DNA from: Candidatus Latescibacterota bacterium | GTDB lineage: Bacteria > Latescibacterota > UBA2968 > GCA-2709665 | DNA: 24,626 nt | NCBI GenBank assembly: GCA_012271065.1 | Contig: JAAXHE010000216.1 | Span: 1,604-26,229, forward strand | Direction: 5' to 3' | Part shown: positions 7,343 through 15,965 of the stretch, in pieces | How positions within the stretch are numbered: the stretch's first letter is position 1 | How the letters are laid out: each line of letters opens with the position of its first letter | Notes under the pieces: model-generated | The model's database searches: none | Seen by the model: the letters and a program-made list of their open reading frames with translations, nothing else | What the model was told of the DNA's origin: nothing | Made by a program: the position numbers and the translations under genes

Positions 7343-8545
7343 TTATTCCGGGCCCTGAACCCCCCCTCCACAGTACGCCACGGCCGTCATCGCGTACACC
7401 CGCGCCACCCGGACCAGCTCGTCCACCTCGACGACCTCGGACAGCGTATGCGCTCCTTTCCCATCCGGCCCGTGTGTCAGCGCAGGAATGCCGGCAAGGG
7501 CCGCGTAGGTATTGCCGTCGTCAACGAACGGTTTGCCGCCAAACGGCAGCTCTCCACCCGAAACCGCCGTGTACGCCGTCTGAAACGCACTGACGATCGC
7601 GTCTTCGCGTGAGACCTGGAACGCGTCCCCCTGAACCTGGAAGTCGACTGTTGCCGACGTCCTGGACTCCACCGCGAGTTCGTCAACCAGCTCGCGGAAC
7701 CCGGCGTCGACGGCTCCCGTACGGCCGGGCGTGACCCACCGTCTCGTGCCCCTGACGCTGCACGCCACCGGGGCCTGATTGTAGATCTCGCCCGACTCGA
7801 AGAGCCCCACGAATACCGTATCGCGCCCCGACCACGGGTCGGAAGTCTTCGCCAGCGATCGATTCATGCTCCGGAGCCGGCATACCAGTTCGGCGCCGGT
7901 TGCAAGCACGTCGGGCGTCTCCGGCGCACGAAGGACCTCGTGTACCGGATCCCCCTCCCTGCGAAACGAAACCTCGAAAATGGCCATTCCCCGTCCGGCC
8001 AGAGGCAGTCGATCCGCCAGATACTCAGGGAGCATCACGGCGTCGCCCACGTGACCCTCCGCCACGAGGGCCCTCACCTGACGCCGGTCTCCCCATGGAC
8101 CTTCGTGATGGTCGTGCGCGGTGAGCAGTACACCCCCGCCGGCAAGCGCTTCGGATTCGCGCAGCGCCCGGAGCGCTTCGACGGCCGCCGCGATTCCACC
8201 CTTCATATCCGACGCGCCGGAACCGTACAGAACGCCTTCTTCCAACCGGGGAGGGACAAAGGGCAGATGAACCGTATCCAGATGGCCGTCGAACTGCAAG
8301 GTTGGTCCCGGTCGATCCGATTTCAGTCGAACCACAACCGCCGGCGCTTCCGGCCAGTCCGCGACCGGCCGTTGCACTTCGAATCCGTCGTTGGCCAGTA
8401 TCTCCGCGAGACGATCCGCCACGGCGCCGGCGCTTCGTGTGGGGCTGGGCACCGAGATCAGCGACATCGCCGTTTCGACAAGCCGTTCCCGGTCCACCGC
8501 GGACCGCACTTTTTCCATCCGGCCAGCTTCTGAAGCGTTGTCCAT
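7343..8545 (-). CDS. M20-family metallohydrolase with altered active site
   Basis: A 400-residue member of the M20 (ArgE/DapE/carboxypeptidase G2) family, expected to hydrolyse an amide or peptide bond of an acylated amino acid. The first metal motif DGHLDTV (H88, D90) and the bridging aspartate D113 in SGASDMKGG are intact. A late histidine in GKGAHTLSE is the usual final metal ligand. The usual D-E-E segment, carrying the catalytic Glu and a metal Glu, is replaced by D145-H-H-E148 followed by GPWGDRR. The start ATG 8545 has GGAGG five bases upstream. The frame extends further upstream without similarity. The substrate cannot be read from sequence; ArgE- or DapE-like activity should not be assumed. 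Confidence 0.88.
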   Translation of the reverse strand: MDNASEAGRMEKVRSAVDRERLVETAMSLISVPSPTRSAGAVADRLAEILANDGFEVQRPVADWPEAPAVVVRLKSDRPGPTLQFDGHLDTVHLPFVPPRLEEGVLYGSGASDMKGGIAAAVEALRALRESEALAGGGVLLTAHDHHEGPWGDRRQVRALVAEGHVGDAVMLPEYLADRLPLAGRGMAIFEVSFRREGDPVHEVLRAPETPDVLATGAELVCRLRSMNRSLAKTSDPWSGRDTVFVGLFESGEIYNQAPVACSVRGTRRWVTPGRTGAVDAGFRELVDELAVESRTSATVDFQVQGDAFQVSREDAIVSAFQTAYTAVSGGELPFGGKPFVDDGNTYAALAGIPALTHGPDGKGAHTLSEVVEVDELVRVARVYAMTAVAYCGGGVQGPE

Positions 8546-8620
8546 GATACCCTCCCTTGCGGAGCGACCGTTAAACTCGTACCGCACGCGGAAATCAGAA
8601 GTTGAGAAAAAGGAAAATGG

Positions 8621-8650
8621 TTGCGTTGCAAGAGGCAAATGTGGTATACA
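8621..8650 (+). promoter_or_regulatory. Possible promoter for the YbdK-type gene
   Basis: TTGCGT (8621-8626) is followed after 18 bases by TATACA (8645-8650), a good -10. This would give a leader of roughly 150 bases before GTG 8809. The leader contains a small hairpin, CCTGC/GCAGG, around a GGCAAACG loop. The rest of the divergent gap 8546-8808 shows nothing else I recognise. Confidence 0.35.
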
Positions 8651-8808
8651 TACTACCCGGCCTGCGGCAAACGGCAGGTGGGCAGCGAAAAATATAGAGC
8701 AACCAGGGTACACTTCAAGTACACAAACGAGTGCCGCTGTTCGGACCGACGGCCGGCATCGGAATTGAAAGAGCTGTTTTAAAACCCCCAGCGACTCGAG
8801 GAGGCAGA

Positions 8809-9975
8809 GTGGAGCAGGTCAAAAGCGACGATCCCCTTGCGATTACGCTCGGGGTCGAGGAAGAGTTCTTCCTTATCGATCCGGGCACACGCGATCTGCT
8901 GCCGGATCCGGACCGCGGAATTTTCGAAGATTGCGAGAAAAACCTCGGGCCGCACAAAGTTGTGGCGGAATTCCTCCGATCCCAGATAGAAACCACCACC
9001 AGGGTCTGCCAATCCGTGGCGGAAGTCCGCGAAGCCCTGTTGGAAACCCGACGCCTCGTCATCAATGCAGCCGCAAATCACGGGGCCGCGGTCATGGCCG
9101 CTTCGACGCATCCCTTTGCGGCCTGGAGTAACCAGGTCGTGACCGCCGGACGACGTTACGAACAATTCGCGACGACCTATCAACAGGCGGTTCGGGAATT
9201 GCTCGTCGGCGGGATGCACATTCACGCCGGATTCGGCGACGCGGACAGCCGCGTCAGGGTGATGACGGCGCTCCGGCAGCACCTCCCGTTGCTCCATGCG
9301 CTGTCGGCCTCCTCGCCGTTCAGCAGCGGCGGGGAAACGGGTTTCAAGTCCTACAGGATCACGCTCTTCAGCAGTCTGCCGCGCACGGGACTCCCGGCGC
9401 CACTCCGGACATGGGACGAATTCGACCGTCTCGTATCCGACTACCAGCGCATGGAGTTCATCCGGGACAGCACCGAACTGTGGTGGCACATCCGACCCTC
9501 CCGCGCCTTTCCTACCGTGGAGTTGCGCATCTGCGACATCTGCCACACCGTTGAAGAAGCGGTTTGCGTGGTGGCGTTGTATGCTTCTCTTGTGCGCCAC
9601 CTGCTCCGGCTGGATATGGAGGGTCGTCTTCCGCCGGATCCGCCAACCGAGCTGATCGCCGAGAACTGCTGGCTCGCGCAGCGATACGGCGTGCTTGCAT
9701 TCCTGGGAGATACCGGCGGAAAGGGGCGCATGGACATCGACGAACTGGCCCATTCGCTCGTGGAAGAGCTTTCGGAAGACGCGCGGGCGCTGGGTTGCGA
9801 GCCGGAACTTCGCCACGCCCTGCACGTTATCCGCAGCGGCGCCGGCGCGGACCGGCAGATCGATCATTTCCGCCTGCGTCGCCTGGAAGGCGATTCGAAA
9901 CCTGAAGCCCTTCGCGAAGTGGTCGACCTCGTGGTCGAGGACACCGGGCGCGGCATCGCGGACCTGACGAACTGA
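8809..9975 (+). CDS. ybdK: Carboxylate-amine ligase, YbdK/GCS2 family
   Basis: A 388-residue ATP-dependent ligase of the GCS2 family. E. coli YbdK has weak gamma-glutamylcysteine ligase activity in vitro, but its true role is unclear. Visible features are the opening LGVEEEFFLID (E17-E19, metal-binding glutamates), GGMHIHAGF with H137 and H139, and WWHIRPSRAFPTVELRICD near 225-245. Length matches E. coli YbdK (372 residues). GTG 8809 is chosen because GAGGAGG sits just upstream and the conserved fold begins directly after it; the frame remains open back to GTG 8731. It is divergent from the M20 gene and lies 81 bases before the MscS-like gene, so it may head the downstream run. The natural substrate is unknown. 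Confidence 0.9.
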   Translation: MEQVKSDDPLAITLGVEEEFFLIDPGTRDLLPDPDRGIFEDCEKNLGPHKVVAEFLRSQIETTTRVCQSVAEVREALLETRRLVINAAANHGAAVMAASTHPFAAWSNQVVTAGRRYEQFATTYQQAVRELLVGGMHIHAGFGDADSRVRVMTALRQHLPLLHALSASSPFSSGGETGFKSYRITLFSSLPRTGLPAPLRTWDEFDRLVSDYQRMEFIRDSTELWWHIRPSRAFPTVELRICDICHTVEEAVCVVALYASLVRHLLRLDMEGRLPPDPPTELIAENCWLAQRYGVLAFLGDTGGKGRMDIDELAHSLVEELSEDARALGCEPELRHALHVIRSGAGADRQIDHFRLRRLEGDSKPEALREVVDLVVEDTGRGIADLTN

Positions 9976-10056
9976 CGGCGCCCTCGCGCCATGGAGAAAA
10001 ACGGCACGCCATAAGAAATCCGTTCATGAATTCACAGCTGAGAAAGGTCAAGTGAA

Positions 10057-10869
10057 TTGTCTTACCAGGAAGTGATTACCCAACTACAGACGAAGATCCA
10101 GCAAATTGCCCACCAGCTGGTCGATGCCGGGCCGCGGATTGCAGGCGCCCTTGCCCTGGTGTTACTTGGGCTGGGGCTGGCTTATCTGGCGCGCGCTCTG
10201 AGCCGCAGGTTGATCGCCGGGTTGGACCGGCTGATTCCGCGCCTCAGGCTGCACACCCGGCGGGGGGAGGAATTCCGGAACGCAGCCGGCTGGGCCGTGG
10301 GCCGCGTGCTCTTCTGGATGGTTCTCCTCTTCTTCCTTACGGTGGCCACCGAAATACTCGGGCTGCCCGTGGTGTCCGTCTGGCTCAACGGCATCGTCGT
10401 CTATCTGCCGCAGTTCCTCGCCGCCGTTCTGATTCTGTTCGCCGGCCTTGTCGGCGGACAGTTTCTCAGGGACGTCATCTTGTCGACGGGAATTGCCTAC
10501 GCGACGGCCCTTGCGCGCCTGGGTCAGGTGTCTGTGGTGGTCGCGAGTTCCCTTATCGCCGTGAGACAGGCAGGACTCAACGTAGATCTTCTCACGAGCG
10601 GACTGCTTCTTGTTCTGGGTATCGTCTTACTTGGCAGCGCCTTGACGTTTGCGCTGGGAGCCCGAACCACCGTGGCCAATATCCTGGCTTCGTACTATCT
10701 GCAGAAGACCTACAGGGTCGGCCACCGGGTCAGCGTTGGAAACTACCAGGGAGAGATAGTCCAGATCACGGCCACCGCCGTGTTGCTGGATGCAGAGGAA
10801 GGACGAATCTCGGTACCGGCGTCGGTCTTTGCCGAACAGGCGTCTATATTGCTTGTAGAGAGGAAATGA
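10057..10869 (+). CDS. Truncated MscS-like membrane channel protein
   Basis: A 270-residue membrane protein with four hydrophobic segments, at about 25-48, 76-102, 107-140 and 160-200. The last resembles the MscS pore helix region (ALTFALGARTTVANILASYY). It continues into the MscS beta domain, YRVGHRVSVGNYQGEIVQIT and GRISVPASVF. The protein ends there, so the C-terminal alpha/beta cage of MscS is missing. Such short forms with conserved TM helices are known in the wider family. It may be an ion or osmotic channel, or an auxiliary subunit. The start is TTG 10057 with AAAGG nine bases upstream; no ATG lies in frame upstream. It is followed after four bases by the MgtE_N-CBS gene, which implies coupled expression. 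Confidence 0.8.
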   Translation: MSYQEVITQLQTKIQQIAHQLVDAGPRIAGALALVLLGLGLAYLARALSRRLIAGLDRLIPRLRLHTRRGEEFRNAAGWAVGRVLFWMVLLFFLTVATEILGLPVVSVWLNGIVVYLPQFLAAVLILFAGLVGGQFLRDVILSTGIAYATALARLGQVSVVVASSLIAVRQAGLNVDLLTSGLLLVLGIVLLGSALTFALGARTTVANILASYYLQKTYRVGHRVSVGNYQGEIVQITATAVLLDAEEGRISVPASVFAEQASILLVERK

Positions 10870-10873
10870 CACA

Positions 10874-11716
10874 ATGATCGAGTCATCGAATCTGGTGCAA
10901 CACTTCGTCCGCAACCACGCCGCGGAAGCTGCCCGCGTTCTGGAAAACTGCTCACTGGACGATATGACACAGTTCTTTTTACAGACACCGCCCGAACTGG
11001 CCGCCCCCCTTCTCGACACGATGGAATCGAGTACTGCCGCTGCCTGTGTAGAGCGCATGCCGGCTTCGCAAGCTGCGGGCGCTCTGGGCGGATTGGCGGC
11101 GAATCGCGCTGCCCACATCGTTCGCCGGGTGAAGCCGGAGACGAAATCGCAGATTCTGGAAATGCTGTCCAAAGATTTCTTCAGGCAGCTGAGTCGACTC
11201 CTGGGTTATCGCGAGGAGACGGCGGGAGCGCTGATGGAGTCACTGGTTTTCACGGTACCGCCCGAAATCTCCGCTGGCGAGGCGCTATCCAGATTGCAAA
11301 CCAGTCCGGTCCCGGTATTGAACTACGTCTACGTTGTGTCGCGGGACAACACACTGACGGGCGTATTCAGCCTCCGGGAGCTTCTCGCTGCCGATGAAGC
11401 GGAAGCCGCATCCGTGATCATGCACAGAGACGTGATGTTTCTGCGAACGGACGATTCGCTGGCGTCGGTGTCCGCACACCCGTCGTGGAAGGACTTTCAC
11501 ACGCTCCCCGTTCTCGATGAGCAGGATCTCTTCGCCGGCGCACTGAGGCACAAAACCCTCCGCCAGTTGGCGAGAGTCGCGGACCAGTTCCAGCATGCCG
11601 GACAAGCCGGCGCGGCACTCGGTGAACTCTATCGCATCGGGCTGACGGCCCTTGCGAAGGGCGCCATGGGAGCGGAAGACCTCCCTGCGTCCGCAGCGGA
11701 TCAAACCGGTCGTTAG
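10874..11716 (+). CDS. Soluble MgtE_N-CBS regulatory-type protein
   Basis: A 280-residue cytosolic protein with the N-terminal superhelical domain of MgtE (about 1-125) followed by a CBS-pair region (about 128-260). The junction REETAGALMESLVFTVP matches the MgtE segment linking these domains. No transmembrane helices follow, so the channel half is absent. In MgtE these domains sense Mg2+ and ATP and close the pore. Here they exist as a separate protein, four bases after the MscS-like channel gene and 120 bases before a complete MgtE. I infer a regulatory partner for one of these channels; partner choice is unknown. The second CBS half looks degraded. Confidence 0.82.
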   Translation: MIESSNLVQHFVRNHAAEAARVLENCSLDDMTQFFLQTPPELAAPLLDTMESSTAAACVERMPASQAAGALGGLAANRAAHIVRRVKPETKSQILEMLSKDFFRQLSRLLGYREETAGALMESLVFTVPPEISAGEALSRLQTSPVPVLNYVYVVSRDNTLTGVFSLRELLAADEAEAASVIMHRDVMFLRTDDSLASVSAHPSWKDFHTLPVLDEQDLFAGALRHKTLRQLARVADQFQHAGQAGAALGELYRIGLTALAKGAMGAEDLPASAADQTGR

Positions 11717-11836
11717 AGCCAGTTTCACAGCATAACGTAACTTGACCGAACCGCAGTTCACATTCACCGGTCTTTGGGAATGCATGAGATCTTCGAAGCG
11801 GTAACAGATGGGCGCCAATCCGGCAAGGAGTCAGAC

Positions 11837-13156
11837 ATGACCGATGACACGAAGGCCTCGCGGGCCCTGATCAGGGCCTTTTTTCGTCTGCATCCAGGTG
11901 AGGCCGCGCGCGCGCTGGCCGCCACGCCCGTGCCTGAAGCGATCAGACTGCTGGAAGGCCAGGCCGGCGAGCGGGCCGCACAGGTCTTCGAGCGAATGGA
12001 CCCGGATCGGGCCGTCGTGCTCGTGGAGAACATGGAGGAGGCACTTTTCCGGCGACTGTGGGCGGCGATGGACGAAAACGTCGCAGCTTCAATCCTGGCC
12101 CGTCTTTCGCCGGGAAGCCGTACCGAACGCCTGGCCGCTCTGTCTTCCAGAATGGCTGACGAAATGAAGGTGCTGATGAGCTATCCGCCCGGATCGGCGG
12201 GCCAGATTATGGACAGCGCGGTGACCGTATTCAGCGTCGAGGAGACGGCGGAGGATGCGCTCACCCGGATCCGTTCATTGCCTGAGAGGCGCATTTTCGA
12301 TCTGTGCGTGGTGGACGACGACGGGGCGCTGACCGCGGTACTTTCGCTTCAGGAGGTCGCCGTTGCGCAGCCCGATGTCCGCCTCGGACAACTGGCGCAG
12401 GGTCCGCCTGTATGCGTGCAGGCCATGTCATCGAGAGAGGAAGTGGTAGAACTCCTCGAGGCGCACAAACTGGCGTCACTGCCGGTTATCGGCGGGGTGG
12501 ACGGCAGGCTCTGCGGAATCATCCGCCACGATGCGCTCGTGGAGGCCGCCAGACACGAGGCCAGCGGGAACGTGCAGGCCATGTTCGGCGCGGGAAGAGA
12601 GGAACGCGCCCTTTCTGGGCCCGTTCTGGCGGTGCGCAAACGTCTGCCATGGCTGCAGGTCAATCTGGGCACGGCCTTTCTGGCCGCCGCCGCCGTGGCC
12701 CTTTTCGAGGATACCATCGCCCGGTTTACCGCCCTGGCGGTATATCTGCCCGTGGTCGCCGGGCAGGCGGGCAATACCGGCGCACAGGCGCTGGCGGTCG
12801 CCTCTCGTGGCCTGGCGCTGCGAGAGTTCAGGCCGCGCCGCTGGTTTTACGTTGCGCGCAAGGAACTGCTGGCAGGGTTTGTCAACGGGGTGGCCATAGC
12901 GCTGGTCGCGGCGCTTGCGGCTTACCTGTGGTCCGGAACGACCGGGCTTCCCCTGGTACTGGGCGTGTCCATGGTATTCTCCATGTCCATGGCCAGCCTC
13001 ACCGGGGCGCTCATTCCCATTGTCCTCACGGCTCTGGGCAAGGACCCGGCCCAGTCGGCGTCAATTTTCCTCACAACCGTCACCGACGTAATCGGGTTCG
13101 TCAGTTTCCTGGGGCTGGCCACCCTGCTGGCCCAGTCCTTTGGCATGGCCCTTTAA
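11837..13156 (+). CDS. mgtE: Magnesium channel/transporter MgtE
   Basis: Inner-membrane Mg2+-selective channel that imports magnesium and closes when cytosolic Mg2+ is high. The 439-residue protein has MgtE_N (about 1-115), a CBS pair (about 125-245, beginning YPPGSAGQIMDS), a plug-helix region and a membrane domain from about 270. Family signatures are PVVAGQAGNTGAQ, the pore segment, and GKDPAQSAS with TTVTDVIGFVSFLGLA, whose Asp corresponds to the pore Mg2+ ligand in Thermus MgtE. ATG 11837 is chosen because AAGGAG lies six bases upstream; an in-frame TTG at 11774 is less likely. It closes the run of channel genes. No Mg-sensing riboswitch was recognised upstream. Confidence 0.95.
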   Translation: MTDDTKASRALIRAFFRLHPGEAARALAATPVPEAIRLLEGQAGERAAQVFERMDPDRAVVLVENMEEALFRRLWAAMDENVAASILARLSPGSRTERLAALSSRMADEMKVLMSYPPGSAGQIMDSAVTVFSVEETAEDALTRIRSLPERRIFDLCVVDDDGALTAVLSLQEVAVAQPDVRLGQLAQGPPVCVQAMSSREEVVELLEAHKLASLPVIGGVDGRLCGIIRHDALVEAARHEASGNVQAMFGAGREERALSGPVLAVRKRLPWLQVNLGTAFLAAAAVALFEDTIARFTALAVYLPVVAGQAGNTGAQALAVASRGLALREFRPRRWFYVARKELLAGFVNGVAIALVAALAAYLWSGTTGLPLVLGVSMVFSMSMASLTGALIPIVLTALGKDPAQSASIFLTTVTDVIGFVSFLGLATLLAQSFGMAL

Positions 13157-13205
13157 AAAACGACTGTGGAACCGGATTCTCGGCGGGAGGCCGGATTTTG
13201 ACGTT

Positions 13206-13979
13206 CTATTCTTTGGGCAGCGTCGACTTCGTCGTCTTGATCAAGTCGATAATATCGTCCGTCACGTCCATTACGTGAACCCCCGCCGGCACGACAAAGT
13301 CGAACTGGTCTTCGTCCACCTTTACGTTTGCATTCAACGTTTCGAATTCCCGTGACAACAGCTCCGTGCCCTCGGCGTTATAATACCCCACCTCCCGCAA
13401 CATCCCGTCCTCCGGATGGACCGAGAATCGGACCCTGGAAGGCGGCTCCGGGAGGTCGGCATAGAGCAGTGTAACCTCAGGGACGGCTTCGAACACCCGA
13501 AGGATCTCGCCCTTCAATGTGTCCGTCCCGGAGTAACGGATAGACTTCCACTCCAGCGCCCGAAAGGGACGCATGGGATTCGGCTGGTCCGCGCCCGCTT
13601 CCACCTGTGTTGACCTGTAGACTCTTGCCATGTTGATCCGGTAGACGATTTTCTCCTCGGGGTCGTAACGCCACAAAAGACTGCCGTCCGACACAATCGT
13701 CTGGCGGATCCGGCCGGCAAGCACGCGCGACACGCGCATCCTTGCCGGGGCCTGAATCGCGATGTCGTCCACGACTTCATATTGCTCGCCTTCTACCGTC
13801 AACAGGGTCCTGACGCGGGTTTCACACGTCTTGATCGACTTCAGCTTTTCCTGAATTGCGACCATCAGACCATCGGTCTTCGAATCCCCGGTTGACATCT
13901 TGTCCGCGACCGACCGACCGCCAATCGCCATCGTACACAGCGCAAGGCAGGCCGCCAGCGTCGTCCGAACGTTAAACAT
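13206..13979 (-). CDS. LolA/DUF1571-like periplasmic protein
   Basis: A 257-residue exported protein. Residues 1-25 form a signal peptide (MFNVRTTLAACLALCTMAIG, then a VAD cleavage region). The mature part alternates short beta strands, with SDGSLLWRYDPEEKIVYRIN near residue 97. This is the pattern of LolA/LolB-type and DUF1571 half-barrels, which bind lipids or lipoproteins in the periplasm. It ends with VDEDQFDFVVPAGV, a common ending in such proteins. ATG 13979 has AAAGGAG seven bases upstream. It lies 107 bases after the TIGR02186-type gene on the same strand and converges with mgtE. A role in lipoprotein or envelope-lipid trafficking is inferred from fold only. Confidence 0.72.
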   Translation of the reverse strand: MFNVRTTLAACLALCTMAIGGRSVADKMSTGDSKTDGLMVAIQEKLKSIKTCETRVRTLLTVEGEQYEVVDDIAIQAPARMRVSRVLAGRIRQTIVSDGSLLWRYDPEEKIVYRINMARVYRSTQVEAGADQPNPMRPFRALEWKSIRYSGTDTLKGEILRVFEAVPEVTLLYADLPEPPSRVRFSVHPEDGMLREVGYYNAEGTELLSREFETLNANVKVDEDQFDFVVPAGVHVMDVTDDIIDLIKTTKSTLPKE

Positions 13980-14086
13980 GCCGGTACTCCTTTCGCGGGC
14001 GGCAGTTTCCTGACTCCCATATCAGTCGGACAGGCCTCGTCTTCACGCCGGACGACCCCGCCCCGACATCGATCCTGATGCGCCCG

Positions 14087-14827
14087 TTACAATTTACGGA
14101 ATATCATCCCCACAACCAACCCCGCGGCCAGCGCCACGACAACCGAGACGACGCCGTAGAGACCCCCGTGTTGAAAGGCGACTTCGGAAAGCACCCGAAC
14201 GAGCCCGGTCTTTTCGACGGTAACCGACTGTACTGTTTCCGAGACCAGACGGTGGTCATTGAAACAATACAGTGTGGCGCGATAGGTTCCGGGCCGCACA
14301 GCGGGCGGAACCCGGAATTCCGTACGAAAAACGGCGACTGCGCCTCCCTCGTCGGACAACGCCACCGACTCTGGCCGAAGCGCGTAGAACCCCCGGCGGA
14401 TTTTCAGACGCAGGAACTCGTCGAACACGAACCCGTCATCGCCGGGCGGCGACTGTTCAACGGTGGCGCTGCGCCGAAGCGCGCCAAACCCCTCCCCGAC
14501 GACGTCCATCTGCCGTACGAGGCCAGCAGAATCACTGGAGGCGGCGACCATATACAGCCCGGGGAGAGCGTCGAACTCGACGCGACCCGTACTCACCCAC
14601 AAAGGTCCGCGTCTGTCCTTTCTGCGATACGCGGCGACACGCCGTTCCCCTTCCAGTTTCAAAACGACGCCGCAGTCCTTCGGAACGGTCCCGGTCACGA
14701 CAAGCCCGGCGCCCCTGAAAAAGAGGTCGACTTCAACGCGGGAGGGAAACAGCTGGAGCGACGGTTCCGCCGCGCACGGCACGGCAACAAGCGTCGCCAA
14801 CAAACCGGTCCAGACCCGGAACCTCAT
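14087..14827 (-). CDS. TIGR02186-type transmembrane protein, TauE partner
   Basis: A 246-residue protein with a signal peptide (residues 1-21, ending AVPCAAE). The periplasmic region is beta-rich, with LFPSRVEVDLFFRGAGLVV near the start, and a single C-terminal membrane helix (VVSVVVALAAGLVVGMIF) is followed by RKL. This layout matches the TIGR02186/PF09608 family, which in alphaproteobacteria is commonly next to a TauE/SafE exporter. ATG 14827 overlaps the TGA stop of the upstream exporter as ATGA, so translation is probably coupled. A same-frame open stretch upstream to 15871 is a shadow of the exporter gene. The function is unknown; partnership in sulfite or organosulfur export is inferred from context. 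Confidence 0.82.
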   Translation of the reverse strand: MRFRVWTGLLATLVAVPCAAEPSLQLFPSRVEVDLFFRGAGLVVTGTVPKDCGVVLKLEGERRVAAYRRKDRRGPLWVSTGRVEFDALPGLYMVAASSDSAGLVRQMDVVGEGFGALRRSATVEQSPPGDDGFVFDEFLRLKIRRGFYALRPESVALSDEGGAVAVFRTEFRVPPAVRPGTYRATLYCFNDHRLVSETVQSVTVEKTGLVRVLSEVAFQHGGLYGVVSVVVALAAGLVVGMIFRKL

Positions 14828-15816
14828 ACGCGCCCGCTCCAGTCGGTAAGCAGATTGGCCGGCGCCGACAGAAGATCCGTCAGCATGATTCCCATCACCA
14901 GGAGCACAATCGCCGCCAGAAGCACTTTGAACTGCTCCGCCCCCAGACGCCTGCCAATCCGGACGCCCGCCTGGGTTCCCAGCGTTGACCCTGCAAGCAG
15001 CATCAATGCCAGCACGAAATCCACCGTATGGTTCGTATAGGCGTGCATCAGGGTGACGTTGATACACGTGAACATCACCTGCAACAGGCTGGTTCCCACC
15101 ACCACGGGCATGGGCATCTTCAGCAGGTACAACATGGTCGGCACCATGATGAAACCGCCGCCCACCCCCATAATCGCGGCGAGTATGCCCACAAGGGTTC
15201 CCAGCCCTAACGGAACGAGCAGGGACATGGTGGTTCCGGCCGTCTCGAAACGGATTCTCCACGGCAGCGCGCGGTTGAGTTTGACGAACCATGACGCCAC
15301 GCCCGCCATTTTGTTCACCCAGGCCAGCGGCCGCTCCGCCCAGGTTATCCGCAGTTCCTCTCTGGCGCGGCCCCCCGCCCTGGCAATTGTCCCCGCGCGC
15401 ATCCCCAGGAGCCCGTCCACGAACATGATGCCGCCCACCGACGCCAGCATCAGGACGTAGCTGATTTGTATGGCAAGGTCCGCGCTGCCGACGGCCCGCA
15501 ACACCTTGATGAGCTGCACGCCGGCGGCGCCGCCGGCGAAGCCGCCGACAATCAACAAAAGGGCCATCCGCAGATCCACGTTCTTCAGCCTCCAATGGGC
15601 ATAGACTCCGGATGCCGAAGCCGCCACGATCTGATTGGCATCGGATGCCGCGGCAATCGTGGGAGGTATCCCGATCATGATCAACAGAGGTGTCAGCAGA
15701 AACCCGCCACCCACGCCGAACAGACCGGACAGCAGTCCAACTCCGGCACCCAGCGTGAGCAACAACCAGAGGTTGACGCTCGTGCCGGCAATAGGCAAAT
15801 ACAGAGATAGATCCAA
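14824..15816 (-). CDS. TauE/SafE family membrane exporter
   Basis: A 330-residue inner-membrane transporter of the TauE/SafE (DUF81) family, whose characterised members export sulfite, sulfoacetate or related organosulfur anions. The two-fold repeat is visible: SGLFGVGGGFLLTPLL near residue 28 and AAIMGVGGGFIMVPTML near 218, each starting a half of several helices. About eight hydrophobic segments can be counted. TTG 15816 is chosen because GAGG sits five bases upstream and membrane segments follow directly; the open frame to 16041 crosses the promoter. A long soluble loop between the halves (about 165-195) is rich in Arg. It heads the minus-strand unit with the TIGR02186-type and LolA-like genes. 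Substrate is not determined by sequence. Confidence 0.88.
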   Translation of the reverse strand: MDLSLYLPIAGTSVNLWLLLTLGAGVGLLSGLFGVGGGFLLTPLLIMIGIPPTIAAASDANQIVAASASGVYAHWRLKNVDLRMALLLIVGGFAGGAAGVQLIKVLRAVGSADLAIQISYVLMLASVGGIMFVDGLLGMRAGTIARAGGRAREELRITWAERPLAWVNKMAGVASWFVKLNRALPWRIRFETAGTTMSLLVPLGLGTLVGILAAIMGVGGGFIMVPTMLYLLKMPMPVVVGTSLLQVMFTCINVTLMHAYTNHTVDFVLALMLLAGSTLGTQAGVRIGRRLGAEQFKVLLAAIVLLVMGIMLTDLLSAPANLLTDWSGRV

Positions 15817-15879
15817 GCCGACCTCGTGAGAAGCTGCGTTGAGAATTCCAGCGGTTTTCGCATGGCTGCAACAGCCTTC

Positions 15880-15908
15880 ATAATCTCCCACGCACGGTGA
15901 AAAGTCAA
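15880..15908 (-). promoter_or_regulatory. Sigma70-type promoter for the TauE operon
   Basis: On the minus strand TTGACT (15908-15903) and GATTAT (15885-15880) are separated by 17 bases. Transcription would begin near 15873, giving a leader of about 57 bases before TTG 15816. This is the best promoter match seen in the window, and it argues against the longer coding frame reaching 16041. Confidence 0.6.
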
Positions 15909-15965
15909 GCGGAAACGCCCGGTTCAGCGCCGGAAAAAGGAGACGGAGGACCCCCGCCGGACACG

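Noticed and set aside
10026..10055. A nine-codon mini frame just before the TTG start of the MscS-like gene
   Set aside because: It could be a leader peptide, but it has no ribosome site and no regulatory residues or attenuator hairpin; probably chance.
14828..15871. N-terminal half of a 594-residue minus-strand frame (14087-15871)
   Set aside because: It overlaps the TauE gene in another frame and is low-complexity Gly/Arg-rich; only the part from ATG 14827 matches a real family.
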